Assembly (NCBI GenBank): GCA_050084515.1
Contig: CM114273.1
Coordinates: 36,270,001 to 36,334,000 of the forward strand
Length of the DNA: 64,000 nucleotides
Origin: Blasia pusilla
Lineage: Eukaryota; Marchantiophyta; Marchantiopsida; Blasiales
Direction of reading: 5' to 3'
Part shown: positions 46,401 to 60,020 of the stretch, piece after piece
How the letters are laid out: every line of letters starts with the position of its first letter
Numbering within the stretch: position 1 is the first letter of the stretch
The notes under the pieces: generated by a model
Told to the model about the DNA's origin: nothing
Databases searched by the model: none
The model's input: only the letters and a program-made list of their open reading frames with translations
Program-made: the position numbers and the translations under genes

Positions 46401-46928
46401 TGCGCAATGAACATTCCATTCCCTAGTGAAAGAAAGGCCTTCCGTCTCCTTTCTTTCTCTTTCCTCCATTATTCTTTTGTGTAGGATAAGTCTTCATAAT
46501 CTTTCCCGTTTGAACCTTCCCCTCCATCCTCCCCTTCCTTTCCCGTTTGAAACTTTATCCTTGTGTGGTATATTTTTATTTAATTTCATTTCACTTCTTC
46601 CCTCCCAGGCCCATGTTTCCCTTCCCTTGATAGAACCAGAGTTCTCTGAGTGAGTGCTGAGTGTCCAAGTATGGGGGAACTAGAGTCTTCATGTCTTAGA
46701 CGACCTCCTCCTTGCCCCATTTTTGCTCCTTGAGAGGCTAGGGAATTGAATAGTTCTTCCTCATTGAATGTGCACCTCCCTTCCTGCCCGAATTCATGCC
46801 TCTTTGTTGGAGAAAGCTTGCTTGTCGTTCGTTTACAACTCTTTGTTTGCGTTTAGGGTGCAGAGGTTTAGTTGGAGATTTCTCTGCCTTAAGGTAGGGT
46901 GAATGCCACAAATTTCTTCCCTCCCTCT

Positions 46929-47014
<86 letters not shown>

Positions 47015-47734
47015 ACTCACATTTATGTGTTTGTGATAGAGAAGTCCGAGGAGTGTACACACGCAATGAGAGAGAGTGAATAGAGAAGCCCGAGGTGTGA
47101 CAAACGCACCTAGAGATGGAGTGATTTACATATTTATCTCCAAAAAGCAAGGTACTTCTCAATTATACTAAAGGATGACTACATGTCAAGTCGTCGCAAA
47201 AAATATGGATAGGAAAACCGTTGGATAGCTAGAGCGTGAGCGAATAAACACCATGTTATGGCGTCATGCTCAGAGCTCCGTTTGTGGCGTTCATTTCACG
47301 GCTCTATCATAGCTGCATAAGTCACCGAGGACGACCCGACTTTGAATATCTATGAATAATTGAGCTACAACTAGAATTGAAGAGGAGCGCTCTGTTTCAT
47401 TAATTTCAATTGTGGTTGTGACGAGTAGGAAATCCGGGTATGATTGGCAGTTTTGGAAGGGCATGTCATTTGCTCTTGCTACTATGACGTCTTGACTAGT
47501 AAAATCACGCGTTTCATGGCATATTGGCATCCCGAAAGTTGCACTAGAGGTTCCTCAAGGAACTAGTATGGTGGTTTCGTGTCTTGATGATCGGAACTTA
47601 TACAATTCCTAAGAGATAGAGCCAGCTGGTAACCTCTCTAGATTAATATTTGTCCCTGTAAATGGTCAATTTGTTGTCCATGCAGAGATATCACACATGT
47701 GATGTCCTACTGTATGTTGTTTTGATGTATATAT
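46401..47734. other. unassigned region with a CT tract
   Basis: Apart from the CT microsatellite, no gene is seen. A minus-strand open frame of 79 codons (47530-47291, starting MPICHETRDFTSQD) is open but shows no domain and no supporting context. Confidence 0.35.
46929..47010. repeat. (CT)n microsatellite, about 82 bp
   Basis: Pure CT/TC repeat. Flanks contain GAGAGAG and GAAGTCCGAGG / GAAGCCCGAGG-type short repeats downstream. Confidence 0.97.
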
Positions 47735-48046
47735 TATTGAAGATTGAGTTACAGTCAAGCTCATGAGACACCTGAATTGCTATATTTGGTACTCACACGA
47801 AGTAAGGAAGCTTAATCTTGGTTAGTCAGTTAAGCACGATTATCTTTACTAGGTTTAGTTAATCACAATTAGTCTAACTCGAGACTATGGTTAAGGTTAG
47901 GGTTAGGTTTGCTTGTACATACCCTATATAATTGAGAAGAGGACCAGCCTCCACTCATTCTGTCATTGCAAATTTTGTTCTCCATGGTGGTGTGTAAGTG
48001 TGAGAGCCGTTTCCCACCAGTTATGCTTCTTTAGCAATTTTCCACA
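47735..48046 (+). repeat. 5' LTR of the second Copia copy
   Basis: 312 bp, same termini and TATA-like ACCCTATATAATTGAG as at 10289-10600. Confidence 0.9.
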
Positions 48047-50607
48047 TGGTATCAAAGCGATAGGAGAACATCACTTGAAATTCTTGGTGTTTGAGGAGAG
48101 AAAAGAAGCAAGAGAAGGCACAAATTCAATTTTGGAGAAGGAAATTTTGTTTAGAGCTCAGTAGGTGAATTTCAGGTGGAGCTTTGACGGTGATAAAACT
48201 TTGGAGGCGTTTCTGAGGGCTTTCCCGGTCGATTTAGCCATTTGGATCCGCAGGGCTAGAACGCCAAATGATATTACAATTGTCTTGTAGATCTCATCGA
48301 GAGCTTTCCAACGCACCCAAAATCGTTTGATTATGACATTCTGAGCTCCTCCAGTAGCAATTTTAGTGTAGGAAAGTGCAATTAGTGAAGAAAAGTTGTG
48401 AAGTTTGCTCTCTACTGGCCAATTTCGACTAGTTCTTTCATACAGTTGATCAATTTTGGCAAATTTCAGGTCGATTTCTGTGTAGGAGTGGTCTATGCTT
48501 CAATTGGAGCAGTAGAAAGCCTGAAATTATATTTTTGTGAGTGAAATCGTTTATCATGGAATATTCCTCAACAGCTAGACAAGTAGAATTACAATATCTG
48601 GAAGTTTCGCATGAAACAATTTCTCATGGGTTAAGAACTATGGGAGCTTGTCATAGGTGATGAGGCCAAGCCAGAAGATGACTCAACAGACTTGAATGCT
48701 CACGCTTGGAACAAACTTGCAAGGCAAGTAATCTACTACATTTCAATAACGATCCGTTCACTAATGATAGGTCACATCGAAGATGTTGATATTCCAAAGG
48801 AGGCCTGGGATGCATTGGAAAAGCTATTCCAGACATCTACAAAGGCAAGAAAGCTTCAATTGAAATAGCAATTGAACAAAGTGAGGAAAGAATCGCAGAA
48901 CATCAATGATTATATTTTGAATATCAGACATATTGTTGATCAGTTGAATAGCATTGGAGTGATAGTAGAAGATGATGATCTGATTTTGTTCACTCTTCAA
49001 GGCCTTCCAAAAGATTACAAGTCTTTTGAGATCTCTATCTCTATGAGAGAGAAATATCCAACCTTTCAAGAGTTAGTCCCTTTGTTAATCAGTGAAGAGA
49101 TGCGCCTGGTAGACAGCGGTAGGTCGTCTAGTCTGCAAGAGAGTGCGCTTTTTGCAGGTTATGGATCAAACAGAGGCAGGGATTGTAGCAAAAGCTTTCG
49201 TGGTATCAAGCATATGGAGGAAGAGGCACTCAATATAACGTCACTCAATCAACTACGAACCAGTAACAATCCCAATCATAAGGTGGTGATGGTGGAAACC
49301 ATTGGGGTTGAGGTCAGCAGTAGAGGGTCCCTAGATCTTGCAATTACTGTGGGATAAAGGGTCACTTTGCAAAGTTTTGCTTCAAGAAGAAGGCAGATAA
49401 GAGAATAGGAGCCTTATAGCAACAACACAAAGAGCAATACCAAGAGGAACAACATTCACAAACATAGCATCTCTTGGTCATGACTCATCATATGGGAGCA
49501 ATGGTCAAGAAAGACTCGACTGTAGATTGGTACATTGACTCTGGTGCATTAAATGGTTCAATAGTTTAGAGCCGGTGAAAGATATTGTTATTGTGCTCAG
49601 AGGAGATGGACAACACATTATGAAATTGCGTTGTGATGGAGGAGGAGAGTATCTTTCAACAAAGTTTGATGACTATTAAGGTCAAAATGGCATCCAATGT
49701 TAAGTGACTTGCCGTTACACTCCACAAAGAAATGGGAGTGGCTGAGAGGAAGAATCGCCACATTGCTGAAGCGGCATGAGCTATGCTGAATGAGAAGAAC
49801 ATGCCTAAGGTATATTGGGCAGAGGGTGTAGCATATGCAGTCTTCTTAATCAACCAAACTACAACAGCAAGAGTTCATGATATAACTCCATTCAAAGTCC
49901 TCAGAGGAAGTAAACCTGATTTTTCCTTCTTGAAAGTATTTGGCTGTATTTGTTATGCTGATGTTCCTTCTGAGAGACGTCGGAAATTAAACCTCAAGTC
50001 TGAAAGATGTATCTTCATTGGCTATGTTGATGGAACTAAGGGATATAAGTGCTACATTCCATCCTTTAGGCAGCTTATTATTAGTCGCGATGTTGTATTT
50101 GATGAGTTGAAGTCATGGTATGCTCCATCTGAGCCTATTCCACCTCTAAACTCGTTTGTTGAGGGGGAGAATATGAGTGTAAACCAACAAAAATTATCTT
50201 CAACTTCCCCAAGTACTAGTATAGGATTAGGAGAGGTCCTAGATTCATCAGTTAAATCTATGAGTACATAGAGGGGAAGAGTACGTATTCAGTCTGTTGA
50301 CACTCGTCAGAGCTCAAGTGAGATGTCTACCTCTAACAACAACTTTGTAGATCAAGTAGAGTTACATATCCAGTTCATAGATTCATAAATGAAGGTTTCA
50401 TTGCGACACTTCATGCATATATGATGACTACCTTTCAAGAACAGGAGCCGAGTTGTTTTGAAGAAGCCGCAAGCAAAGTCAAATGGATTGAAGCTATGGA
50501 GGAAGAGCTTGCTGCATTAAGACATCAACACAAATGGGAGCTAGTTGATATACCTTCTGGTAAGGAAGCTATTGGTTGCAAATGGGTTTACAAAATCAAG
50601 TGCAATC
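47735..50607 (+). mobile_element. second copy of the first Copia family, truncated
   Basis: It has a 5' LTR (47735-48046), a primer site with one change (TGGTATCAAAGC at 48047), gag, a protease motif, part of integrase and the start of RT. An internal deletion near 49595-49605 joins the DSGA protease motif directly to the end of the integrase core. Similarity to the first copy stops near 50607 within RT. There is no 3' LTR. It may be a recombination or breakage product. Confidence 0.9.
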
Positions 50608-50630
50608 GAAAGCAGACTGAAGCTTCGTAA
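48557..50630 (+). pseudogene. Copia gag-pol remnant (capsid, CCHC, protease motif, integrase, RT start)
   Basis: The capsid region is open from about 48872 (MNKVRKESQNIND) with the LQGLPKDYKSFE block. The zinc knuckle region (CNYCGIKGHFAKFC) follows near 49340-49380 after a frame change. The protease active-site motif DWYIDSGA (49525-49550) is retained here, unlike in the first copy. The integrase end (GVAERKN, VFGCICYADVP) is open from 49783. RT begins (KVKWIEAMEEEL, GCKWVYKIK) and is cut at about 50607. TAG at 48866 replaces a CAG still present in the other copy. Confidence 0.87.
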
Positions 50631-51487
50631 GGCGCAAGCTGAATTGGTTACAACTCAATATGAATCTCAGAATGCATAATAATGGGTCTAGCAATTAATA
50701 TTGAGTGTGGCGCGGGTCAGCTGTATGCGCAAGTGTAGCAAGCTTCATAGCAAATTCATCACTATCAACATAAAACCGAAATAGTCATAAATCATTGACT
50801 CAAATAGTAACAAAAATGACTTGGTCATTTGCAAGTCATATTCCATGACTCACTCAATCATTTAAATCATTTTTTACACATAATTATGGAATAAAATTAT
50901 TTTGGAGAAGATTAATATATAAATATTGATTTAAAATTTGCAATTTCATATAAAAGAGAAAATTATAAGCATTAATTATTTTTTTGGTCATAGAGAATAA
51001 AACTCAATAATTATGAATTATTATAAAAAATTGATAGTGATGCTACATAAGATAGATCCCAAATATCTTACCAATAATAAAATTTGTAAAATCCTAACCA
51101 AAAACTATAAAAAGTAATAACTTTAAAATGAGAAAAAAATTAAACACTTACCCTTTTAGGCTGAATATAGGTGAAGTGCTTAAAATATAGATGTGGTATC
51201 GCCATTATTAAAAAGAGAGTTCACACTTTAATTTGTAAATGATCTCACTCAGTTTTGATCTCACGTCTCTATAGTCGCAAGGGAGAATGTGCCTAATGAC
51301 CTACAACGTTATCTTGCTCTAGACCTATCATTTCCTTGTATTGTATTTTGGAATCTCTATTGTTAGGTTTTGATGCATGGTACCACGGACGCAAGAGGGA
51401 AACGTGAATGGGATCGCAAGTTTGAACAAGGGCGCGGGAGAGACAGACGTGCACACATGTACATACACCAAACAGCTTTGGTCGGAG
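50608..51487. other. unassigned AT-rich region
   Basis: It contains the dispersed repeat shared with 44190-44440 (at 50750-50960). No gene is seen. Confidence 0.4.
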
Positions 51488-51668
51488 TCGAAGAGAGGAC
51501 ATTGCGTGAGAGGAGATAGGGAGATACGCGGCTACTGTGAAACCAAAGAGAGGACATTGCGTGAGAGGAGATTGAGAGATACGCGGCTGTTGTGAAACCG
51601 AGGTGAAGTTTGAAAAGAATTGGGAAATTGTGAATTTGGGAAGCGCTCCTAAGGTCAAGAGGAGCAAA

Positions 51669-52355
<687 letters not shown>

Positions 52356-52549
52356 GCTTTGCCTATTCTCTTGAGAGCTCTCATGTGCGCATTTTGCTGC
52401 TCCATCCCCATTTCTCTTAAGATTCCTCAACTGTGTTTATGATAGAGACGTCCCTGCTCTCCTCTGCTTTCCGCTGCTCATATTATCAAGTTATTTTCAT
52501 AGAATTGAACTAATGCAACGAAATCTGATGGGTAGATGCAATCGAGTTG

Positions 52550-52610
52550 TTATGTAACCCTACATTGCATTAGGGTGCCTCGCATCCTGATGCAATATAG
52601 GGTTACATAA
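52550..52610. repeat. near-perfect 29-bp foldback at an LTR breakpoint
   Basis: Arms 52550-52578 and 52582-52610 are reverse complements with three mismatches and a CTC loop. The right arm is genuine LTR sequence, as the same order occurs in the fragment at 43851-44180. The left arm replaces the expected LTR continuation. Confidence 0.9.
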
Positions 52611-52760
52611 TCTTAGTAGCGCTACTCCATAAACCACCTACATCATATTACTATGACTTCTTCGACGTCTAAGTTGGAACCATCAATCTATGCTTCTCCT
52701 CATACAAGGGGGCCTATCATATTAATGGTGCTCAGAAAAGTGGATGTTGAGAATCCAACA
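52590..52760 (-). repeat. 3' LTR fragment (minus-strand Copia)
   Basis: It begins TGTTGGATTCTCAACATCC after the polypurine tract and matches 43851-44035. It ends at the foldback. Confidence 0.85.
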
Positions 52761-52788
52761 TCCCCCTCAATATCCAATCTCATGTGGA

Positions 52789-54254
52789 CTATTGTCTTGG
52801 ACCGATACCAAGATCCTTCACATGTCGATGAAGCTGATCTCCGCTCAAAGCTTTTGTGAAGATGTCTGCATGGTTATGCCTTGTTAGACAATAGACTAAC
52901 TTCAAAACCTCTCTCTCGATCAACTCACGAACATAATGATACTGGATCTCTATGTGCTTCCTACGAGTATGAAACACAAGATTATGTGCTATGGCAATGC
53001 AACTCTGATTGTCACACCACATTATAGTAGCATTTTTTGGTGCTTCTCCTATGTCCTCCAATATCCATCTCAACCATACTACTTCACAAGAAACATAACA
53101 AGCCGCCTTGTACTCTGCCTCGGTAGAAGAAAGAGCCATTGTAGGTTTCTTCTTGCTGACCCATGACACCACACCTGATCCTACCAAGAAGCAATAACCC
53201 AAAACCAATCTTCGAGAATCTGAATCTCCTGCCCAATCCCAGTCATAAAAGGTTGTCATTTCTATCCTTGCTCCATAGGTGATACCGTACTCAATAGTGC
53301 CTTTGATGTACTTCAACACGCATCCCTACCTTCCAATGGTTCTCACGAGGCTTAGTTGAGAACCTACTCAACACTCCCTACAGCGAAGCTAATGTCTGGT
53401 CTAGTGTTACAAAAAAATATCAGACTGCCTACAAGCTTTCTATACATCTTTTCATCTACCAATGGTGAAACATCCTCCATCAAGAGTTTAAACTCTACCT
53501 CCATTGGCGAGACCACTTCCTTATTCTCGGTCATCCCGAATGCCTTCAAGATTTCTCTAGCATACTTTTGCGGAGAGAGAAAAATAGAATCTGACTGTTG
53601 CCAAATCTTGAGCCCTATAAAGTAGTACAAAAGACCTAAATCTGACATTTCAAACTCAGATTTCAACACTCCTTTCATTTCCTCTATTTTCTTACTGTGG
53701 TCTCTTGTGATTATAAGATCATCCACATACAGGACTATCAACATATAAATCCCATCTTCACAAAATACCTACCAATTTTCATCTGACAGACTCTTGATGA
53801 GACCCTTCTCTCGGAAGAATGTATCTATTCGTTGATACCATACCCTTGGGGCTTTCTTCAACCCATACAATGCTCGATGAAGTAAGCACACTTTCTCTTC
53901 TGATCCGAGTATCTCAAAACCTGGTGGTTGAGAAACATACACCTCCTCCTTGAGACTCACGTTTAGAAAGGCAGACTTCATATCGTATTAGTATATAGGT
54001 CAACGCCTTGTTCATGCCACCGCTAGAACAATTCAAATGATTTTCATCCTTACAGTAGGAGCAAAAGTCTCATAGGAGTCAAAAACTTTGATTTGTTGAC
54101 ATACTTTTGCAGCCAACCTCGCTTTGAATTTATCCAATGTACCGTTCGACTTGTACTTGGTCTTGTACACCCACTTGGTACGTATTATCTTCTTGTCTTT
54201 TGGCTTCTCAACAAAAGTCCAAGTTTCATTTCTTTGAATAGCGTCCATCCCCAT
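52789..54254 (-). pseudogene. Copia RT and RNase H (second family), decayed
   Basis: The RT begins with the NETWTFVEKP and IRTKWVYKTK blocks (54254-54033). It continues with MKSAFLNVSLKEEVYVSQPP (first catalytic region; the usual Asp-Val-Lys before it lies at the break near 53985), ALYGLKKAPRVWY and MLIVLYVDDLIITR with the catalytic YVDD (53744-53700). RNase H follows: FYDWDWAGD and SSTEAEYKAACY (53319-52789). Stops or frame changes at about 53985, 53750 and 53340 separate the blocks. Most motifs are intact, so decay is moderate. Confidence 0.9.
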
Positions 54255-56309
54255 CTACATGGCCTCTCTCCATTGAGGATGAGCAAGGGCCTCATCCAAG
54301 CATGATGGCACTTCCACCTTCAAGACCTCTATCTTCAAGGCCATATTGACGAGATGTGTGAAAGCTCTATTCTGCTCCGCTAGTCTCTTGGATCTCCTTG
54401 GATGTGCAACAACTTCATCTGTTGCTGGTGGATCCTTACCATCCAAGAGCTGCTTTATTCACTTAGGATATGACGACCGTAGTAGAAGAGCAAGGTGTTC
54501 TTTGTAATCATCACCGAATTCTTCTTCTTGATGATCTAGTGTAAACATTGGTGGTGTGCTTTGGTGGATTATCTCTTCGTTTAATGATAATGTGGACAGA
54601 CCACTAATATCCACCACTTGACGAGGCTGTTCCTAGAACACCACATCACGACTCACAAGCATCGTCTTTGCCTAAGTCACTAGAGGTGATAAGCTTTAGA
54701 CTCCTCACTGTATCCCATAAAGATGCACTTTCTGCTCTTGGACTCCAACTTGCAGAAATATGTACAAATTGGTCTTGGATGCTTCAGAAATATGTACAAA
54801 GCACTCACTACCAAAAGTCCTGAAATTTTGGATTGATGGTACCTTACTTGAGTATGATTAATGAGGAGTCATGCCTTGCATTGACTTGGTAGCACTTCTA
54901 TTTAGAATGTAAACGGCAGTATTAGCAGCTTCAGCCCAAAATCCTTATGTCAAACCTTTTGCTTTCATCAAACATCTTGCCATCTTCACCATTGTACGGT
55001 TTTGACGCTCAAAAACTCCATTTTTTTGTGGTGTATGTGCCATGGTTAACTGTCGCTTGATTCCATGCTCCCCCAAATATTTGTTGAATTCTGTTGATAA
55101 GAATTCTCCTCCTCAATCGGTGCGAAGCTTGTGTACCTTCTTTCCTGTCTCATTCTCAACCAACTTATGCCATACTTCAAATTTTCCAAAAGCACTTGCC
55201 TTATCACAAAGGAAATACACTTACATCTTTATACTATAATCGTCGACAACTAAAAAGAAGTAAGAAGAACCACCTAATGCCACTGTTCTCATTTTACCAT
55301 AGAGGTCAGCATTAATCAGCTCTAGAGGAGCCTTTGCTCTATTGCTGGACTCTTGTGGAAATGATTGTCGGTGTTGCTTGCCCATCATACAAGCTTCACA
55401 TGTATCCGACACTCCAAAAATTGTTGGTAAATCAGCAACCATGCTAGATTTGTGCATCTGACTTAGTAAGGGAATGCTTAGGTGACCAGATCTTTCATGC
55501 CACAACTTACTACTACTAAGATCTGTACCTAAACTTTTCTTGAAAGCATACAACTCATAGATATTTCCACATCGTATACCTTCATCCACTACTTTCCCAT
55601 TGGCATCCTCAATGATTGCTCCAGTTTTCTTGAAACAAAGTTCTAACTCACGATCACCTAATACTACTACTGAAATCAAATTACGATTCAACAATGGTGC
55701 GTATAATACATCAATTAACTTCTTTTCATCTCCTTTTTGTGAGACTAAAGAAATTGTGCCTTTCCCTTCTACATGGCACTTTGCATTATTCCCAACAGTA
55801 ACAACGATGGGCTCGTGTAGGGGGTGTAAGGAGCTATACCAATCCTTATGATTGGTCATTTGCCTAGATGCTCCACTATCGAGCACCCATGCATCTTCAC
55901 TCTTTGACTTAGTGGAATTTTCTGCCTGTGTGCAAAACTCTTCGGTTGCTACCCAAGCATCTTTCTCATGTTCTCCTAGTTCTACAGAATTTCCAGACTC
56001 CTTCTTAGGTCTTAAACAACCGTTCTTCTCATCTTGACTCCTCTTTCTACAATCTTTGATAAGATGACCTAGCTTACCACAATAAAAGCATTTGAAGGCT
56101 TTCCTTGGAGATTTCTTCTTGAAATTTGAACTGTAATCCTGATTTCTACCTCTCTTTACGTTGGCAATAAATATTGCATCACTTCCCTCTCTTACTTTGA
56201 AGCGCATTTCCTCTTCTACCAACATTGCACTAAATTGTTCAAAAGTAAGCAGCGTGGATCTTACTTGAGTATTCAATGTAGTAACCAAACTGTCATACCT
56301 CGGAGGCAA
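54255..56309 (-). pseudogene. Copia gag C-terminus, protease and integrase (second family)
   Basis: A 362-codon open frame (56309-55221) holds the zinc knuckle CFYCGKLGHLIKDC, the aspartic protease motif WVLDSGASRQM, the GAG-pre-integrase pair LWHERSGHLS and CEACMMGKQ, and the first integrase block ELINADLYGKM with the DDYS Asp. Past 55221 the integrase core continues in broken frames (the NGVKREL-type and K-G-YKCY region, 55220-54460), with a linker carrying HPRRSKRLAEQN near 54400. The long open frame shows this copy is younger than the first Copia family copies, though still inactive. Confidence 0.9.
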
Positions 56310-56340
56310 AATCCTTATGCACTAACATGCTAAATCTTCG

Positions 56341-56829
56341 TTAGACTTTGAAATTCCTACAGATGCCATCTGATCTCGAAGATTCTTGATGCTTGTCAAA
56401 AATTGCTCCGCGCTTTCTCCTTCTGAAAAATTTCTCGGTCATAAGTTGATTCTCCAAATTTTGAATCCAAGTCTCGTTCCTCGTTTCATAACGATTCTTC
56501 AAAATGTTCCACGCCTCAGCAACCGTGTTTGTATGTTGAATGAGAGTCATGACAGAATCAGTTACATTCATGACAATTACATATAGAGCATCAACATTTC
56601 TGCGTTTCCATGCCAGCAATACAACTTGATTGATATCACCAGATGAAGATGAACATGCAGAACTGGAAGCAGCTTGTGGACTCAAATCGACCCTTGTTGC
56701 CGTCTTCGAGATCTCAAATGATTCGAGGAGAGTTCTCATTTTGAACTTCCTCAATGTATAGTCAGACCCATCTAACTTCCCTTCACCCAACGGAGGAGGG
56801 CGAGCACAAACTGACGAAGAAGTAGCCAT
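56341..56829 (-). pseudogene. Copia gag N-terminus (second family)
   Basis: It starts MATSSSVCARPPPLGEGKLD with the UBN2-type capsid pattern (W-x-x-x-x-x-x-x-L-Y-V-I-V-M-N-V-T and AEAWNILKNRYETRNE). The frame breaks near 56420, apparently by a small indel, before continuing into 56309-55221. The ATG lies about 70 bases inside the primer-binding region, as expected. Confidence 0.85.
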
Positions 56830-56906
56830 CTCTCAAGATTTTGTGCAAACACACTAGATTGCCATACACAAAATATTGGAAAACCTACTGCTCCGATACT
56901 ATGTGA

Positions 56907-57115
56907 GAAAACAGAAAGTGACGAAATCACTGACAAAACTTGGAGATACAAAGTGGCCTAGTCCGTCCGTGCGCTCACAGAAGAGATTCGATGGAACATG
57001 AACATGGAGATAACTCAACATACGAGAATGCGTTACCGCTGCGGCTCTCGACTATTTCACCATTCGGGAAACTAGGGTTTTTAACCTATTTTTCTTCTTT
57101 TAACCTAGGCATAAG
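56907..57115 (-). repeat. 5' LTR remnant (minus-strand Copia)
   Basis: On the minus strand it contains CCCTAGTTTCCCGAAT, TATCTCCATGTTCATG and CTCTTCTGTGAGCG and ends TTTTCTCACA before the primer-binding region. It matches the second half of 43851-44180. The outer half is absent. Confidence 0.8.
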
Positions 57116-57119
57116 GTGG

Positions 57120-59625
57120 GATCCCGGCTTGGACTTGGGTCAACTTCAAGGAGAATGAGAGCTCCATTGTGGACTACATAGCTGTGGATGAGGAACTCTA
57201 CACACGCAGTGGGAAGATCACACTGGATGAGACAGACATTGGAAGATCAGATCATTCATTGGTCTGGACAGAGTTGCAGCAAAGGCTAAAATGCTCGACC
57301 AAACTAGTGAAGAGAGTTGCCAAACGAAGGGAAGCGTATGTCACAAGTGCCAAAGCCAGGGACGATGCATCCTTGTGGGCAGAGTATGTGGCCCTACGCA
57401 AGGAAACCCGTCTTCTTGTGCGCATGCACAAGAAGAAAATGAACCAAGCCATATACTCATCCATCAATGAGAATTTCACTGAGAATCAGAAAAAGTTCTG
57501 GATGGAAGTGCAGAAATTGAGCAAGGCCAGGGACAAAAACGACGTAAAGGCCTTGAAGAGAAAAGACGGTGGAATGGTGACCGCGGCTAAACAGATCAGA
57601 CATGTGTTGGAAGGCCATTACAAGGAGTTAGGGGAGGAAGCCCGCTCGGACATCCCTTGAAGAGCGAGAACCGAGAGGGTGGTGGAGGATTTTGTTAAGA
57701 TACAAGGGAGAAGGCGGATGATGAGGTTGAGATGGGAAACCCATATAATGATTGGTTCTCCTGGGTGAGGTGGGAGCAGCGATCAAAGAACTTGTGAACC
57801 ACAAAGCAAGGGCGGTGGTGATGAGCTTGTGAATGAGTGTTGAAGTATGGCGATCTTTGCTATGGCTCGTTCTCTAGTGAGTCTCTTCAACCTGTCTCTG
57901 GGCGGGCGAAGTCATCCCACAAAGATGGCGGATGGGAGTCATCATGAACCTCTTCAAGAAGGGTGAGCGAGAAGACCTTGGAAACTACAGGGGTATTACA
58001 TTGCTGAGTGTAGTTGGGAAGCTCCTTTGCCGTATACTCAACAATAGGATCTCTATGTACCTGGAGGAGAATTCTGTCATCAAGGAAGGCCAGGTGGCTT
58101 CCAAAGCAAGCCCGAGGATGCGTGGACCACATCTTCACCTTGATCGGATCATCCAGGGTAGGAAAAAGAGGGGAAACCCACCTATTGCTTCTTCTTGGAC
58201 CTCAAGAAGGCATATGACACTGTATGGCGTGACGGGCTTTCTTATAGCCTGTGGAAGGCGGGTCTGAGAGGGAAAATGTGGAGGGTGGTGGAGAAGATGT
58301 ACCAGAACACAAGGAGTAGAGTTCTGGTGAATGGCCAAAAGAGTGGGACATTCGACATCAAGCAAGGAGTTGCTCAAGGATGCCCGCTCTCCCCCATCCT
58401 CTTCAACATTTTCGTGAATTCCCTATTGGAAGAAATGAAGGATAGTGGACTAGGCATACGGGTGGGCAACAACTCTATTGTTGCCCTCATGTTTGCTGAT
58501 GACTTTGGTGGCCTCGAGGAAATAGGAGAGAAACTCCAAGAGATGATCTCCCTGACCAAAATCTGGTGTGACACGTGGGGCATGGAGGCAAATGTAGTGA
58601 AGTGCGGTGTGATGATTTTCAATGGCAAGGAGGAGGACCAAGACCAACAGTGGTACTGGGGTGACCAAGAGATCCCCCGTGTGGCTACCTACACCTATCT
58701 GGGCATAGAATTCTCGGAAGATTGCATGTGGGATGCACACATCAAGAAGACTACTGAGAAATGCCACAAGAAGGTGAACGGTTTGTCCGATTCCCTCTGA
58801 TGCCGAGACATCACATCAGAAGTAAAAAAGGCTGTGTCATTTTGCATACCATTCGTCCCTCGCTGGAATACTGGGCAGCAGGTGTGGGATGCCAACACCA
58901 AACAAAGGATAGGCTTGAAGTTGTGCGGTGAAGGCGTTTGGGTATGATGTCAACTTCATCACTAACAGCCAGCGTTGGTGTGAGATCAGAACTAGGTGTG
59001 GAACCCTTGGAGGATAGACGTGACATCGCCAAGTTGAAATGGCGGAGGCAGCTGGAGACAATGGACTCCCATCGCTATCCTAAAGAGGTGATGGGGAAAA
59101 CCTGGACCCAAAGAAGATCCGTAAAACAGGCCAAATCTTGGGCGAAAAAGGTTCAGAGATTGTGCAAGCATCCAAGCTCAGCAGGCTCTGAATCTGTGGG
59201 AGCAAGATGAAAAACATTCATGGATACCATAACCAAAGCGGTGGGCAAACGCTCACAGCGAACAAACATGGAGGAAGCCATGAAGATGTCGACCTCTATC
59301 TTTTGACGGTATATGCCGAGAGGGCAGAACTAAAGAACTATTTGCGGGGAACCCCTTGCTTGTGAACCCGACTCAAGTTCAAGTTCAAGAAGGGGGAAAT
59401 CCCCTTGAACCATAAGAAAAGCATGATGGGAACACAACTAAACTCTTGCGCCTTGTGTGACGATGGGGACGAAACCTCTAGTCATTACTTGGTCTCCTGC
59501 GCCAAAATTCACAACACAGAGAGCAAGAGCATATGCGATATTGCTAAGCTGGTAGCACTGCAGAATTGTTCAACACATTCAGTAGCCTTGATTCATTGCC
59601 CAAAGCTGCCAGACCTTTGGTAAGT
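57120..59625 (+). pseudogene. LINE ORF2: endonuclease end, reverse transcriptase, zinc finger, decayed
   Basis: ORF2 nicks the target and copies LINE RNA onto it. The endonuclease C-terminus is seen as VDYIAVDEELYTRS and the catalytic SDHSLVW block (about 57165-57270). A coiled, Lys-rich linker follows to 57660 (stop). RT blocks are EDLGNYRGITLLSVVGKLL (57980-58030), MDLKKAYDTVWRDGL (58195-58240; catalytic Asp region), KQGVAQGCPLSPILFN (58360-58410) and LMFADDFGG with FADD (58490-58510). After stops near 58800 the C-terminal zf-RVT finger CALCDDGDETSSHYLVSC lies near 59450. Frame changes occur near 57660-57930, 58190 and 58800. Confidence 0.88.
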
Positions 59626-59846
59626 AATGTCTATTGGGGATCCCAATCAGGTAAAGTAGATAGTGTGGTGAAGAGTTTCTTGGTTGACACTTGGAAGCTC
59701 CACACAAACACGTTGTTTGGTCAGCACTCACACTATATGAGAGTGTCTCCCTCCTCTCATATGGTACCTTATTCACTTGCTTCTCCCTCTACACCCATCC
59801 CAGTCTCAAGCACCGTCCAACCAGGGCGCGGGGTCTATGGTCGCAA

Positions 59847-60008
<162 letters not shown>

Positions 60009-60020
60009 GACAGGCACTAC

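Larger units (their letters stand above)
52590..57115 (-). mobile_element. Copia retrotransposon, second family, LTRs incomplete
   Basis: On the minus strand the order is 5' LTR remnant (57115-56907), primer-binding region (TAGTATCGGAGCAG just inside, near 56903-56890), gag, protease, integrase, RT, RNase H, polypurine tract TTGAGGGGGA (52770-52761) and 3' LTR (52760 downwards, cut at about 52590). The 3' LTR has lost its far part at a foldback, and the 5' LTR has lost its outer part where LINE sequence begins. The element cannot be autonomous. Confidence 0.9.
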
